DNA of 64,000 nucleotides from SIG480 sp045595605 (lineage in GTDB: Bacteria; Bacillota; Clostridia; Oscillospirales; JAAYXM01). The stretch spans positions 1-64,000 of the forward strand of contig JAZOAS010000149.1 of the NCBI GenBank assembly GCA_045595605.1, in the 5' to 3' direction. The notes under the pieces were generated by a model. It worked only from the letters and a program-made list of their open reading frames with translations. It did not search any database and was not told where the DNA came from. Positions 41,836 to 49,817 of this stretch are shown piece by piece. Position 1 is the first letter of the stretch, and every line of letters starts with the position of its first letter. Made by a program: the position numbers and the translations under genes.

Positions 41836-42999
41836 ATGATATATGCAGATAATTCGGCAACAACGCGTGTAAAACCCGAAGTTTTGGAGAAAATGTTGCC
41901 GTTTTTCAAAGAGCAGTACGGAAACCCCTCAAGCCTCTACACTTTTGCGTATGATGCAAAGCGCGCAGTTGAAGATGCAAGAGAAAAGGTTGCTTCCGTA
42001 ATCGGTGCGAAGAGCCGTGAAATCTTCTTCACAAGCTGCGGAAGCGAGTCTGACAACTGGGCTATCCGCGGTGTTGCGGATAAATACGAATCAGGTCACA
42101 TCATAACCTCGGCGATTGAGCATCCCGCAGTTATGAATACCTGTAAATATCTCGAGAAAAAGGGATATGAGGTGACTTATCTCCCCGTTGACGAGCTCGG
42201 CAGAGTTTCGGCAGAGGATGTAAAAAAAGCTATCCGCAAGGATACGATTCTTATAAGCATAATGACCGCAAATAACGAAATCGGCACAATTCAGCCGATT
42301 GCCGAAATCGGAAAAATCGCAAAAGAGAACAAAATTCTCTTCCATACCGACGCTGTTCAGGCGTACGGACACATTCCGATAAATGTTGACGAGATGAATA
42401 TAGACCTTCTCTCGCTCTCGGGTCATAAAATCGGTGCTCCGAAGGGTATTGGTGCGCTTTATGTGAGAACGGGTATAAAGCTTACAAACCTCATCTGCGG
42501 CGGCGGTCAGGAAAAAGGCAGACGCGCAGGAACGGAGAATGTTCCGTATATCGCAGGTCTTGGCGAGGCGGCGCGCCTTGCAAAAGAAAATATGGAAGAA
42601 AATGTAAAAAAACTTACAGAAATGAGAAAAAGGCTCATTGAAAGGGTTACAAAAATACCTTACACAAAGCTCACGGGCGACCCGGAAAACCGTCTCCCCG
42701 GTCTTTGCAGTATAGTTATCGAAGGAATCGAGGGCGAGGCACTGCTGCTCAATATGTGGAACGAGGGCATCTGCGCAAGCTCAGGCTCTGCCTGCTCTTC
42801 AGGCTCGCTTGACCCGTCGCATGTCCTTCTCGCAATCGGACTTCCCCATCACATCGCCCACGGCTCACTCAGGCTCTCACTCGGCGAGGACAATGAGGTC
42901 GGCGATGAAATTAAGATTGCCGAAGCGGTCGAGCGTGTTGCCGAGAAGCTTCGCGCAATGAGCCCCGTCTGGGAAAACGGCAAACCGATGTGGGCATAA
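41836..42999 (+). CDS. iscS: Cysteine desulfurase (IscS/NifS family)
   Basis: A 387-aa PLP enzyme taking sulfur from cysteine for Fe-S assembly and thiolation. PLP lysine in SGHKIGAPKG, EIFFTSCGSESDN near the N-terminus and the active Cys in SSGSACSSGSLDPSHVL. The ATG at 41836 has GGAG 8 nt upstream; the GTG at 41827 would sit on that site. Pairs with the scaffold gene that follows by 24 nt. Confidence 0.94.
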   Translation: MIYADNSATTRVKPEVLEKMLPFFKEQYGNPSSLYTFAYDAKRAVEDAREKVASVIGAKSREIFFTSCGSESDNWAIRGVADKYESGHIITSAIEHPAVMNTCKYLEKKGYEVTYLPVDELGRVSAEDVKKAIRKDTILISIMTANNEIGTIQPIAEIGKIAKENKILFHTDAVQAYGHIPINVDEMNIDLLSLSGHKIGAPKGIGALYVRTGIKLTNLICGGGQEKGRRAGTENVPYIAGLGEAARLAKENMEENVKKLTEMRKRLIERVTKIPYTKLTGDPENRLPGLCSIVIEGIEGEALLLNMWNEGICASSGSACSSGSLDPSHVLLAIGLPHHIAHGSLRLSLGEDNEVGDEIKIAEAVERVAEKLRAMSPVWENGKPMWA

Positions 43000-43023
43000 A
43001 ATTTTAAATTAAGGAGAAAAATT

Positions 43024-43458
43024 ATGTATAGCGATAAAGTTTTAGACCATTTCCAGAACCCGCGCAATGTCGGAGAAATCGCCGATGCAAACGCTGTCGG
43101 TCAGGTTGGCAACTCCAAGTGCGGAGATATTATGAAGATGTATATGAAGATAGAAAACGATGTCATCGTTGATGTATCGTTCAAGACCTTCGGTTGCGGC
43201 GCCGCGATTGCGACATCATCAATGGCAACCGAAATGGTAAAGGGAAAAACCGTCGAAGAGGCGCTCAAGCTCACAAACCGCGCGGTTGCAGAAGCTCTTG
43301 ACGGACTTCCACCTGAAAAGCTTCACTGCTCAGTTCTTGCGGAGGAGGCTATCCGCTCCGCAATCGGCGACTACTACAAAAAGACAGGCCGCGATACCTC
43401 AGAGCTCGGTCTCTGCGACGGAAACTGCGAGAATTGCTGTTCTCACGGTCACCACTAA
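43024..43458 (+). CDS. nifU: Fe-S cluster scaffold protein (IscU/NifU N-type)
   Basis: A 144-aa scaffold on which Fe-S clusters are built. Conserved ligands: Cys in GNSKCGD, Cys in FGCGAAIATSS and Cys in LHCSVLAEEA. Unlike ordinary IscU it ends in a Cys/His-rich tail, CDGNCENCCSHGHH, which could bind another metal. No IscR, HscA or ferredoxin is present, consistent with the minimal ISC of Clostridia. Confidence 0.93.
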   Translation: MYSDKVLDHFQNPRNVGEIADANAVGQVGNSKCGDIMKMYMKIENDVIVDVSFKTFGCGAAIATSSMATEMVKGKTVEEALKLTNRAVAEALDGLPPEKLHCSVLAEEAIRSAIGDYYKKTGRDTSELGLCDGNCENCCSHGHH

Positions 43459-43478
43459 GTATAAAACAGGATAAATTC

Positions 43479-43511
43479 AACTGACCGTTATCAAAAAACG
43501 GTCAGTTTTAT
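43479..43511 (+). terminator. Terminator of iscS-nifU
   Basis: AACTGACCGTT and AACGGTCAGTT pair perfectly around TATCAAA, followed by TTTTAT. Confidence 0.85.
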
Positions 43512-43543
43512 GTGTAAAAGATGAAAGGATACATATATATAAT

Positions 43544-44932
43544 ATGGAAAAAACTCTCACAGAAAACAAAATGGGAACCGCGCCAATCGGCAGACTTCTT
43601 ATGGGAATGGCGATTCCCATGATGATTTCGATGCTCGTACAGGCGTTTTATAATGTCGTTGACAGCATCTTCGTCGCGCAGATTTCGGAAAACGCTCTGA
43701 GCGCAGTTTCGCTTGCATTCCCGCTCCAGAATATTATGATAGCCTTCGGCGGCGGTACGGCGCTCGGTATGAACGCTATTCTCTCCCGCGCGCTTGGCGA
43801 GAAGAGACAGGACGAGGCTGACCGCGCGGCAAATACGGGAATCTTCCTCTCAATTATGTCGGCGCTTGTCTGCGCGCTTATAGGCTTTTTCCTCACCCGC
43901 CCGTTCTTTGAGCTTATGACGGATGTCACGGAAATCGTCGATTACGGAACAGACTATGCAAGTATCTGCCTTATCTTCTCAATAGGTATCTTCTCACAGT
44001 TCTGCTTCGAGCGACTTCTCCAGTCAACGGGAAAAACCTCGCTCGCAATGGTCTGCCAGCTCATCGGCGCGGTTATAAACATAATCCTCGACCCGATTCT
44101 CATTTTTGAAAAGGGTGAAGTTCTTTTCGGTGGCGCGTTCACGATGCCGATAGGCTTCGGTCTTGATGTCGCGGGTGCGGCATATGCAACGATTTCAGGT
44201 CAGATTATCGCGGCGATTGTTGCGATTATCCTCAATATCACGGTAAACCGCGAGATAAACATCTCTATAAAGAAAATCCGCTTCAACGGAGAAACAGCGG
44301 GAAAGATTTATACAATCGGTTTCCCGTCAATTCTCATGCAGTCGGTCGGTTCGGTAATGAACTTCTGCCTCAATCAGATTCTTCTTGGCTTTTCTACCAC
44401 CGCAACCGCAGTTTTCGGCTCATACTTCAAGCTCCAGAGCTTCATATTCATGCCCGTTTTCGGTCTCAATAACGGTATGATTCCGATAATTTCGTACAAC
44501 TACGGCGCGCGTCGCCCAGACAGAATCAAGAAGACGATAACCGTCGCGATAATTACCGCGATGTCGGTTATGGCTTGCGGAACGATTATTTTTGAGTTCT
44601 TCCCCGAGATTCTTCTCGGCTTCTTCAACGCATCCCCTGAGATGCTTACGCTCGGCATCCCCGCGCTTCGTATAATCGCAACCCACTTTATCGTTGCGGG
44701 CTTCTGTATTATAGTAAACTCCGTCTGTCAGGCGATAGGAAACCCGTTCCATTCGCTTATTATCTCAATCTGCCGACAGCTTGTCGTTCTTATTCCCGCG
44801 GCATATTTGCTCTCAAAAACGGGCATACTTAATCTTGTCTGGTTTGCTTTCCCGATTGCGGAAGTCGCGTCGCTTATCATGTGCCTTATCTTCCTGAAAA
44901 GGACTTTGGAAAAGGTTCACGCGACAGAATAA
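43544..44932 (+). CDS. MATE family efflux transporter
   Basis: A 462-aa membrane exporter with twelve predicted helices that drives out drugs or metabolites with Na+ or H+. MIMS/VDSIFVAQI early and the mid-point NYGARRPDRIKK repeat boundary are typical of the DinF/NorM group. The ribosome site AAAGGA is 14 nt before the ATG, slightly far. No riboswitch is evident in the short leader. Confidence 0.92.
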   Translation: MEKTLTENKMGTAPIGRLLMGMAIPMMISMLVQAFYNVVDSIFVAQISENALSAVSLAFPLQNIMIAFGGGTALGMNAILSRALGEKRQDEADRAANTGIFLSIMSALVCALIGFFLTRPFFELMTDVTEIVDYGTDYASICLIFSIGIFSQFCFERLLQSTGKTSLAMVCQLIGAVINIILDPILIFEKGEVLFGGAFTMPIGFGLDVAGAAYATISGQIIAAIVAIILNITVNREINISIKKIRFNGETAGKIYTIGFPSILMQSVGSVMNFCLNQILLGFSTTATAVFGSYFKLQSFIFMPVFGLNNGMIPIISYNYGARRPDRIKKTITVAIITAMSVMACGTIIFEFFPEILLGFFNASPEMLTLGIPALRIIATHFIVAGFCIIVNSVCQAIGNPFHSLIISICRQLVVLIPAAYLLSKTGILNLVWFAFPIAEVASLIMCLIFLKRTLEKVHATE

Positions 44933-44952
44933 AAATTTTTCAAAGAAAACTG

Positions 44953-44981
44953 TTGACAAACGGAAAAATTTTTGATATTAT
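44953..44981 (+). promoter_or_regulatory. tRNA promoter
   Basis: -35 TTGACA (44953-44958), 17-nt spacer, -10 TATTAT (44976-44981); tRNA-Thr begins 18 nt later. Confidence 0.78.
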
Positions 44982-44999
44982 TTATAGGCTGTTAAAAAT

Positions 45000-45075
45000 G
45001 CTGGTGTAGCTCAATTGGCAGAGCAGCTGATTTGTAATCAGCAGGTTGTAGGTTCAAGTCCTATCACCAGCTCCA
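45000..45075 (+). tRNA. tRNA-Thr(TGT)
   Basis: A 76-nt cloverleaf: acceptor GCTGGTG/CACCAGC, D arm GCTC/GAGC, anticodon TGT in loop TTTGTAA, T arm with GGTTCAAGTCC and encoded CCA. Confidence 0.97.
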
Positions 45076-45082
45076 GCTATAT

Positions 45083-45168
45083 GGAGGAGTTCCCGAGCGG
45101 CCAAAGGGGGCAGACTGTAAATCTGTTGTCTTTCGACTTCGGTGGTCCGAATCCACCCTCCTCCACCA
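45083..45168 (+). tRNA. tRNA-Tyr(GTA)
   Basis: An 86-nt class II tRNA with a long variable arm, acceptor GGAGGAG/CTCCTCC, anticodon GTA in loop CTGTAAA, and encoded CCA. Seven nt after tRNA-Thr, so co-transcribed. Confidence 0.97.
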
Positions 45169-45174
45169 GAAAAT

Positions 45175-45202
45175 GACCTGATGCTTTGCATCAGGTCTTT
45201 TT
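45175..45202 (+). terminator. tRNA operon terminator
   Basis: GACCTGATGC and GCATCAGGTC pair around TTT, followed by T5. Confidence 0.9.
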
Positions 45203-45203
45203 C

Positions 45204-45370
45204 AATGATGTTTGCCTACGGCAAATGATGTTGACTTCGTCAATGATGTTCGCTTCGCGAATGATGTGTGCCTTGTGGCACATTTGGCAAACATCGCATC
45301 ATTGCAAGTTAACGAGCAACATCATTTTGAACAAAGAGGAAAACATCATATCGCCGTAGGCGATGCCTCA
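45204..45370. repeat. ATGATG-spaced mini-hairpin array
   Basis: Four ATGATG spacers (45205, 45225, 45243, 45261) alternate with small hairpins of differing sequence: TTTGCC/GGCAAA, TTGAC/GTCAA, TTCGC/GCGAA and TGTGCC/GGCACA. Loops are TAC, TTC, TTC and TTGT. Then CATCAT, the reverse complement of the spacer, occurs at 45297, 45320 and 45344, the last followed by ATCGCC/GGCGAT (45350-45364). The stems differ but each is self-complementary. No gene is seen in 45203-45526. Confidence 0.85.
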
Positions 45371-45433
45371 TTGAAAAAAGTTCTTGAATAAGAAGTTCAC
45401 ATAGAAAATATGTTACCTTTAGTCGCTCTTTCG

Positions 45434-45455
45434 AAAAAACGACCGTCGTTTTTTG
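45434..45455 (+). terminator. Terminator-like hairpin before GNAT promoter
   Basis: AAAAAACGA and TCGTTTTTT pair around CCG. It would stop transcripts arriving from the hairpin array; short stem, strong T run. Confidence 0.6.
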
Positions 45456-45467
45456 TTTTACCAAACC

Positions 45468-45496
45468 TTGACACTTCTCTTTTCGGAGAATATACT
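45468..45496 (+). promoter_or_regulatory. Promoter for GNAT gene
   Basis: -35 TTGACA (45468-45473), 17-nt spacer, -10 TATACT (45491-45496). Confidence 0.75.
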
Positions 45497-45526
45497 TGTA
45501 ACCGAGAAAATTTAAGGAGTTTTACT

Positions 45527-46054
45527 ATGGAATTTAAGCTTCTTTCTTCAGTCGAAAAAGAAAAATACGAAGAAGAAATTCTTAATATGCTCAAAGACGC
45601 GGATGATGACTTTCTTCCCCCGCTTTCAAAGCGCAATGTAAACCGTGAGACCAATCGGAACACCTTTTCGGATGTGCGAAGCGAGCAGAACATCCGCAAT
45701 TACTGCTCTGCAATGCTCAAGGAATCGGTTCTCGCCATTTTTGAGGGAGACGCACTTTGTGGGTTTGTATCGTTTGCGGAAAACCTCAAAAATGAGATCA
45801 TTACGGAAACTCCGAATATCTATATAGGAACAGCAGTAATCGCCGCAACCCTTCGCGGAAAAGGTGCGCTTACAAAAGCATACGACCATCTTTTCAACGA
45901 CATATTCCGTGACAGAAATATCTTCACTCGAACCTGGTCAACAAATGCCGCGCATATAAAAGTCCTCTCGAAATTCTCTTTTGATGAAATCAAGAGAATT
46001 AAGGACGACCGTGGTGAGGGAATTGATACAATATATTTCTTAAAAAGAAGATAA
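45527..46054 (+). CDS. GNAT-family N-acetyltransferase
   Basis: A 175-aa acyl-CoA-dependent transferase. The beta4-alpha3 acetyl-CoA site appears as IGTAVIAATLRGKGALTKAY (the R-G-K-G-A form of the Q/R-x-x-G-x-A motif), preceded by a strand pair around VLAIFEGDALCGFVSF and followed by TWSTNAAHIKVLSKFSF, the usual end of the fold. AAGGAG lies 7 nt before ATG at 45527; the longer frame to 45410 crosses the promoter. Substrate unknown. Single-gene unit. Confidence 0.82.
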   Translation: MEFKLLSSVEKEKYEEEILNMLKDADDDFLPPLSKRNVNRETNRNTFSDVRSEQNIRNYCSAMLKESVLAIFEGDALCGFVSFAENLKNEIITETPNIYIGTAVIAATLRGKGALTKAYDHLFNDIFRDRNIFTRTWSTNAAHIKVLSKFSFDEIKRIKDDRGEGIDTIYFLKRR

Positions 46055-46086
46055 AAGGAATGAGCCTTCCGGCTCATTCCTTTTTT
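46053..46086 (+). terminator. GNAT gene terminator
   Basis: AAAAGGAATGAGCC and GGCTCATTCCTTTT pair around TTCC, followed by more T. Confidence 0.92.
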
Positions 46087-46127
46087 GTCGTAATAGTACA
46101 AAAATATGGTAAAAAACACTTCGCTTC

Positions 46128-46156
46128 TTGACCTTTTGTATATGAAGTAGTATAAT
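46128..46156 (+). promoter_or_regulatory. Promoter of polysaccharide operon
   Basis: -35 TTGACC (46128-46133), 17-nt spacer, -10 TATAAT (46151-46156). It is the only clear promoter I see for the 16-kb operon. Confidence 0.75.
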
Positions 46157-46208
46157 GTATGATAGCATAGGTGTATTGTAAAATCCGATTGATCGGGGGA
46201 AATATATT

Positions 46209-47465
46209 TTGGAAAAGTTTGAAAAAAAAGTCTGGCTTGCCACACCGACAATGCACGGTGAAGAGCTTGAATATGTTAAGCAGGCGTATGATACAAACTG
46301 GATGAGTACGGTTGGCGAGAACATCAACGAGGTTGAGCGTATTGCCGCCGAAAAAGCGGAAATGAAATATGCCGTCGGGCTCTCCTGCTGTACTGCGGCG
46401 CTCCACCTTGCGGTGAAGCACGCGGGCGAGACGCTTTACGGAAAACCCGCGATAAGCCACGGTGCTCTTGAGGGAAAGCGCGTTTTCTGCTCGGATATGA
46501 CATTCGATGCAACCCTTAACCCCGTTGTGTATGAGGGCGGTATCCCTGTCTTTATTGATACTGAGGACTCGTCGTGGAATATGGATCCCAAGGCGCTTGA
46601 GCGCGCATTTGAGATGTACCCCGATGTAAAGCTTGTCGTTTATGCCGAGCTTTACGGCTTCCCCGGAAGAATTGATATTATAAAGGAAATTTGCGAGAAG
46701 CACGGTGCGCTTTTAATCGAAGACGCGGCTGAAGCTATGGGCGCAACCGTAAACGGCCGTCAGTGCGGCTCGTTTGGCGACTACTCTGCCGTAAGCTATA
46801 ACGGAAACAAGATTATTACGGGCTCCGCCGGCGGATGCCTTCTCACGAATGATATTGAGGTTGCAAACAAGGCGCGCAAGTGGTCAACTCAGGCGCGTGA
46901 GAATGCGCCGTGGTACCAGCACGAAGAGGTTGGCTATAACTACCGTATGAGCAATGTCATCGCGGGCGTTGTCCGCGGTCAGTATCCGCATCTTGAGGAG
47001 CACATTGCTCAGAAAAAGGCGATTTACGAGAGATATCGCGACGGCTTTGCCGGTCTCCCCGTGAAGATGAACCCGATTACGGACGGAACCGAGCCGAACT
47101 ACTGGCTCTCGGCTATGATTATTGATAAAGAGTATATGTGCAAGCAGGTAAGAGACGATTCATCTGCACTCTACATAAAGGAAAAAGGAAAAACCTGCCC
47201 GACGGAGATTCTGGAGAAGCTTGCGAGCTTCAACGCCGAAGGTCGCCCCGTCTGGAAGCCGATGCACATGCAGCCGATGTACAGGATGCACGAGTTTGTA
47301 ACGCTTGACGGAAGCGGTCGTTGCAGAACAAACGCGTATATCGCAGGCGGTGCTGAGGATGTCGGCGCGGATATCTTCGCACGCGGACTGTGCCTGCCCA
47401 GTGACAATAAGATGACAAAAGACGAACAGGATAAGGTAATTGAAATCGTAAGGTCGTGTTTTTGA
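46209..47465 (+). CDS. DegT/DnrJ-type sugar aminotransferase (PglE-like)
   Basis: A 418-aa PLP enzyme putting an amino group on a 4-keto nucleotide sugar. MSTVGENINEVE, GLSCCTAALHLAV, LIEDAAEAMGA and the PLP lysine in YNGNKIITGSAGG are hallmarks of the family. Because a PglC-like transferase and PglD-like acetyltransferase follow, the product is probably UDP-4-amino-trideoxy-GlcNAc for bacillosamine. The start is TTG at 46209 with GGGGG 9 nt upstream. The chain has an insertion after GETLYGKP, seen in some clostridial members. Confidence 0.88.
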   Translation: MEKFEKKVWLATPTMHGEELEYVKQAYDTNWMSTVGENINEVERIAAEKAEMKYAVGLSCCTAALHLAVKHAGETLYGKPAISHGALEGKRVFCSDMTFDATLNPVVYEGGIPVFIDTEDSSWNMDPKALERAFEMYPDVKLVVYAELYGFPGRIDIIKEICEKHGALLIEDAAEAMGATVNGRQCGSFGDYSAVSYNGNKIITGSAGGCLLTNDIEVANKARKWSTQARENAPWYQHEEVGYNYRMSNVIAGVVRGQYPHLEEHIAQKKAIYERYRDGFAGLPVKMNPITDGTEPNYWLSAMIIDKEYMCKQVRDDSSALYIKEKGKTCPTEILEKLASFNAEGRPVWKPMHMQPMYRMHEFVTLDGSGRCRTNAYIAGGAEDVGADIFARGLCLPSDNKMTKDEQDKVIEIVRSCF

Positions 47466-48097
47466 TGTATAGAAAGTTTTTTAAGCGCCCGATAGATATA
47501 TTTTGCGCGCTTGCGGCAATAAGTGTATTTTCGTGGTTATACATAATTGTTGCGATACTCGTCCGCGTAAAGCTCGGAAGCCCTGTTTTATTCAAACAGG
47601 ACCGCCCCGGAAAAGACGGAAAGATATTTAAACTGTATAAATTCCGCACGATGACGGACGAGAGGGACGAAAACGGCGAGTTATTGCCGGATGATGTCCG
47701 CCTCACGAAGTTCGGAAAACTTCTCAGAAAGACGAGTCTTGATGAGCTCCCCGAAGCGTTCAATATCCTCAAGGGCGATATGAGCGTCATCGGCCCAAGA
47801 CCGCTTCTTGTGGAATATCTGCCTCTCTATAACGAAAAGCAGAGGCGCCGTCATGAGGTTCGCCCGGGGCTCTCGGGGCTTGCACAGACAAGTGGGAGAA
47901 ATGCCATAACCTGGGAAGAAAAATTTGATTTGGATGTAGAGTATGTCGATAATATCACATTTTTCGGAGATTTGAAGCTCGTTTTCAAGACGGTATGGTG
48001 TGCATTTGTGAAGAGCGAGGGTATAAACTCCGAAAATTCCGCAACAATGGAATACTTTACAGGAACACCGGAGGAAAGTGTGGAGGCTCAGAGTTGA
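47465..48097 (+). CDS. Undecaprenyl-phosphate phosphoglycosyl transferase (PglC-like)
   Basis: A 210-aa monotopic transferase starting glycan assembly by putting a phospho-sugar on lipid carrier. One N-terminal re-entrant helix (about 10-32), then FKQDRPGKDGKIFKLYKFRTM, the Asp-Glu pair in SLDELPEAFNIL, GPRPLL and RHEVRPGLSG. Size equals the minimal PglC form without extra domains. It shares TGATG with the aminotransferase stop, so translation is coupled. Confidence 0.92.
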   Translation: MYRKFFKRPIDIFCALAAISVFSWLYIIVAILVRVKLGSPVLFKQDRPGKDGKIFKLYKFRTMTDERDENGELLPDDVRLTKFGKLLRKTSLDELPEAFNILKGDMSVIGPRPLLVEYLPLYNEKQRRRHEVRPGLSGLAQTSGRNAITWEEKFDLDVEYVDNITFFGDLKLVFKTVWCAFVKSEGINSENSATMEYFTGTPEESVEAQS

Positions 48098-48675
48098 ACA
48101 GGAATGTTATTATAATTGGAGCGAGCGGACACGGTCGCGTAATAGCTGATATTGTCAGGGCAAATGGCGATAAGGTCCTGGGTTTTCTTGATGACGATGA
48201 AAGCAAGGAAACGCTTGGTAAAATAGCTGATTACGGAAAATACAGCGATGCGGAATTTGTAATCGGAATCGGAAACACGGCAGTAAGAAAGAAAATGTCA
48301 GAACTTCCGCTTAAGTGGTATTCTGCGATACATCCTACAGCTGTGATTTCCCCTTCTGTGGAAATTGGTGAAGGGTCTGTTGTTATGCCAAATGCCGTAA
48401 TAAATGCAGAAGCAAAAATCGGTAATCATTGCATAATAAACAGTGGTGCGATTGTAGAGCACGACAATACAATTGGTGATTACTGCCACATTTCTGTCGG
48501 CGCAAAGCTTGGCGGAACGGTTGAAGTTGGGAACGAAACTTGGGTAGGAATAGGTGCAACGGTTATAAATAATATAAGCATCTGTGGCGGTTGCGTCATA
48601 GGTGCAGGTTCCGTTGTAGTGAAGAATATCACAGAACCCGGAACATATATCGGCATTCCGGCAAAGAGGAAATGA
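48094..48675 (+). CDS. Sugar O/N-acetyltransferase (PglD/NeuD family)
   Basis: A 193-aa trimeric left-handed beta-helix acyltransferase. Rossmann-like N-terminus NVIIIGASGHGRVIADIV, then hexapeptide repeats (about 90-175) with a catalytic His in VEHDNTIGDYCHIS. PglD N-acetylates the amino sugar in bacillosamine synthesis. The start is TTG at 48094 with GGAGG 7 nt upstream; an in-frame ATG at 47995 lies inside the upstream gene with no ribosome site. Base composition shifts to AT-rich from about here. Confidence 0.9.
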   Translation: MNRNVIIIGASGHGRVIADIVRANGDKVLGFLDDDESKETLGKIADYGKYSDAEFVIGIGNTAVRKKMSELPLKWYSAIHPTAVISPSVEIGEGSVVMPNAVINAEAKIGNHCIINSGAIVEHDNTIGDYCHISVGAKLGGTVEVGNETWVGIGATVINNISICGGCVIGAGSVVVKNITEPGTYIGIPAKRK

Positions 48676-48700
48676 GTAGTTTTTTATGGGGGGTGAACCG

Positions 48701-49795
48701 ATGAAAATACTTATACTTGCAAATAATGATGTCGGTCTTTACCAATTCAGGCGAGAACTGATAGATGCTCTCTTGGAAAATAACGAGGTTGAGATTGCTC
48801 TGCCGTACGGCAAGCTTGTGGACCTGCTGAAAGAAAAATGCGTTTTTTTTGATACGCCAATGCAGCGAAGAGGGATGAATCCTTTAATTGATGCCAAATT
48901 GTTCTTTCAATACCGAAAACTTCTTAAATCAGAGAGACCGGACCTTGTAATAACTTATACGATCAAACCAAATATATACGGTGGGATTGCAAGCCGTCTT
49001 TTAAAAATACCGTATGGAGTAAATATAACAGGGCTTGGAACTGTTTTCCAGAGAAACGGTATGGCACTCAGACTTGTAAAGCTTTTGTATAAGCTGGCGT
49101 TAAAGAAGGCGAAGGTTGTTTTTTTTGAAAACGCCGAAAATAAGAAAATACTGGTTTCTATGGGGCTTGTAAAAGATGAAAAATGTTGTGTGTTGAATGG
49201 TGCAGGAGTAAATCTTGATACATATAAAGTGCAGGAATACCCCGAAGACGGAGAAAAAATAAGATTTCTTTTTGTCGGCAGGGTTATGGAAGAGAAAGGA
49301 ATAAATGAGCTTATCGAGGCTATGAGAAGATTGAGAGCCGATGGAGCGAAGTGTGTCCTTGATGTTGTTGGTGGTTTTGAGGAAAACTACAAAGAAACGC
49401 TTCAACAATGTGAAGAGGAAGGTTGGCTTAATTATCACGGATATCAGGAAGATGTAAAGCCTTTTATAAAAGAATGTCATTGTTTTGTATTGCCCTCCTG
49501 GCATGAAGGTATGGCAAATACAAACCTGGAGTGTGCATCAACCGGAAGACCGGTTATAACCAGTAATATTCCCGGATGCAGAGAGGCTGTGATTGATGGC
49601 GAAAGCGGATTTTTATGTGAAGCAAAAGATTCAAGAAGCCTTTCTGAAAAAATGGAGAAATTTTTGGAATTGACTTTTGAAGAACGAAAAACAATGGGTG
49701 CTTGCGGTCGCAAGCACATGGAAGAAAACTTCGATAAAGAGATGGTCGTTAATATGACCGTAAATAAGCTATTTGAAGCTTGTAGAGAGCAATAA
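48701..49795 (+). CDS. GT4 glycosyltransferase
   Basis: A 364-aa GT-B retaining transferase, probably adding the second sugar. N-terminal acceptor domain (KILILANNDVGLYQFR), C-terminal donor domain with FVGRVMEEKGINELIEA and the E-x7-E loop EGMANTNLE. Resembles PglA-type enzymes acting on the lipid-linked first sugar. GGGGGGTG precedes ATG at 48701; the ATG at 48686 overlaps that site. Confidence 0.86.
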   Translation: MKILILANNDVGLYQFRRELIDALLENNEVEIALPYGKLVDLLKEKCVFFDTPMQRRGMNPLIDAKLFFQYRKLLKSERPDLVITYTIKPNIYGGIASRLLKIPYGVNITGLGTVFQRNGMALRLVKLLYKLALKKAKVVFFENAENKKILVSMGLVKDEKCCVLNGAGVNLDTYKVQEYPEDGEKIRFLFVGRVMEEKGINELIEAMRRLRADGAKCVLDVVGGFEENYKETLQQCEEEGWLNYHGYQEDVKPFIKECHCFVLPSWHEGMANTNLECASTGRPVITSNIPGCREAVIDGESGFLCEAKDSRSLSEKMEKFLELTFEERKTMGACGRKHMEENFDKEMVVNMTVNKLFEACREQ

Positions 49796-49817
49796 ATTGT
49801 TCAGGGAGTTCTAAAGT

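Noticed and set aside
43459..43543. Riboswitch upstream of the MATE exporter
   Set aside because: Only 84 nt, most of it taken by the nifU terminator; no guanidine, PreQ1 or other aptamer motif is apparent.
45000..45168. tRNA genes as an integration site for a mobile element
   Set aside because: No integrase, no direct repeat of a tRNA 3' end, and no phage or plasmid gene nearby.
45204..45370. CRISPR array
   Set aside because: Spacing is only 18-20 nt, repeats are 6 nt, intervening segments are palindromic, and no cas gene is present.
48686..48700. Upstream ATG as start of the GT4 gene
   Set aside because: It overlaps the GGGGGGTG ribosome site; the ATG at 48701 fits spacing and the family N-terminus.
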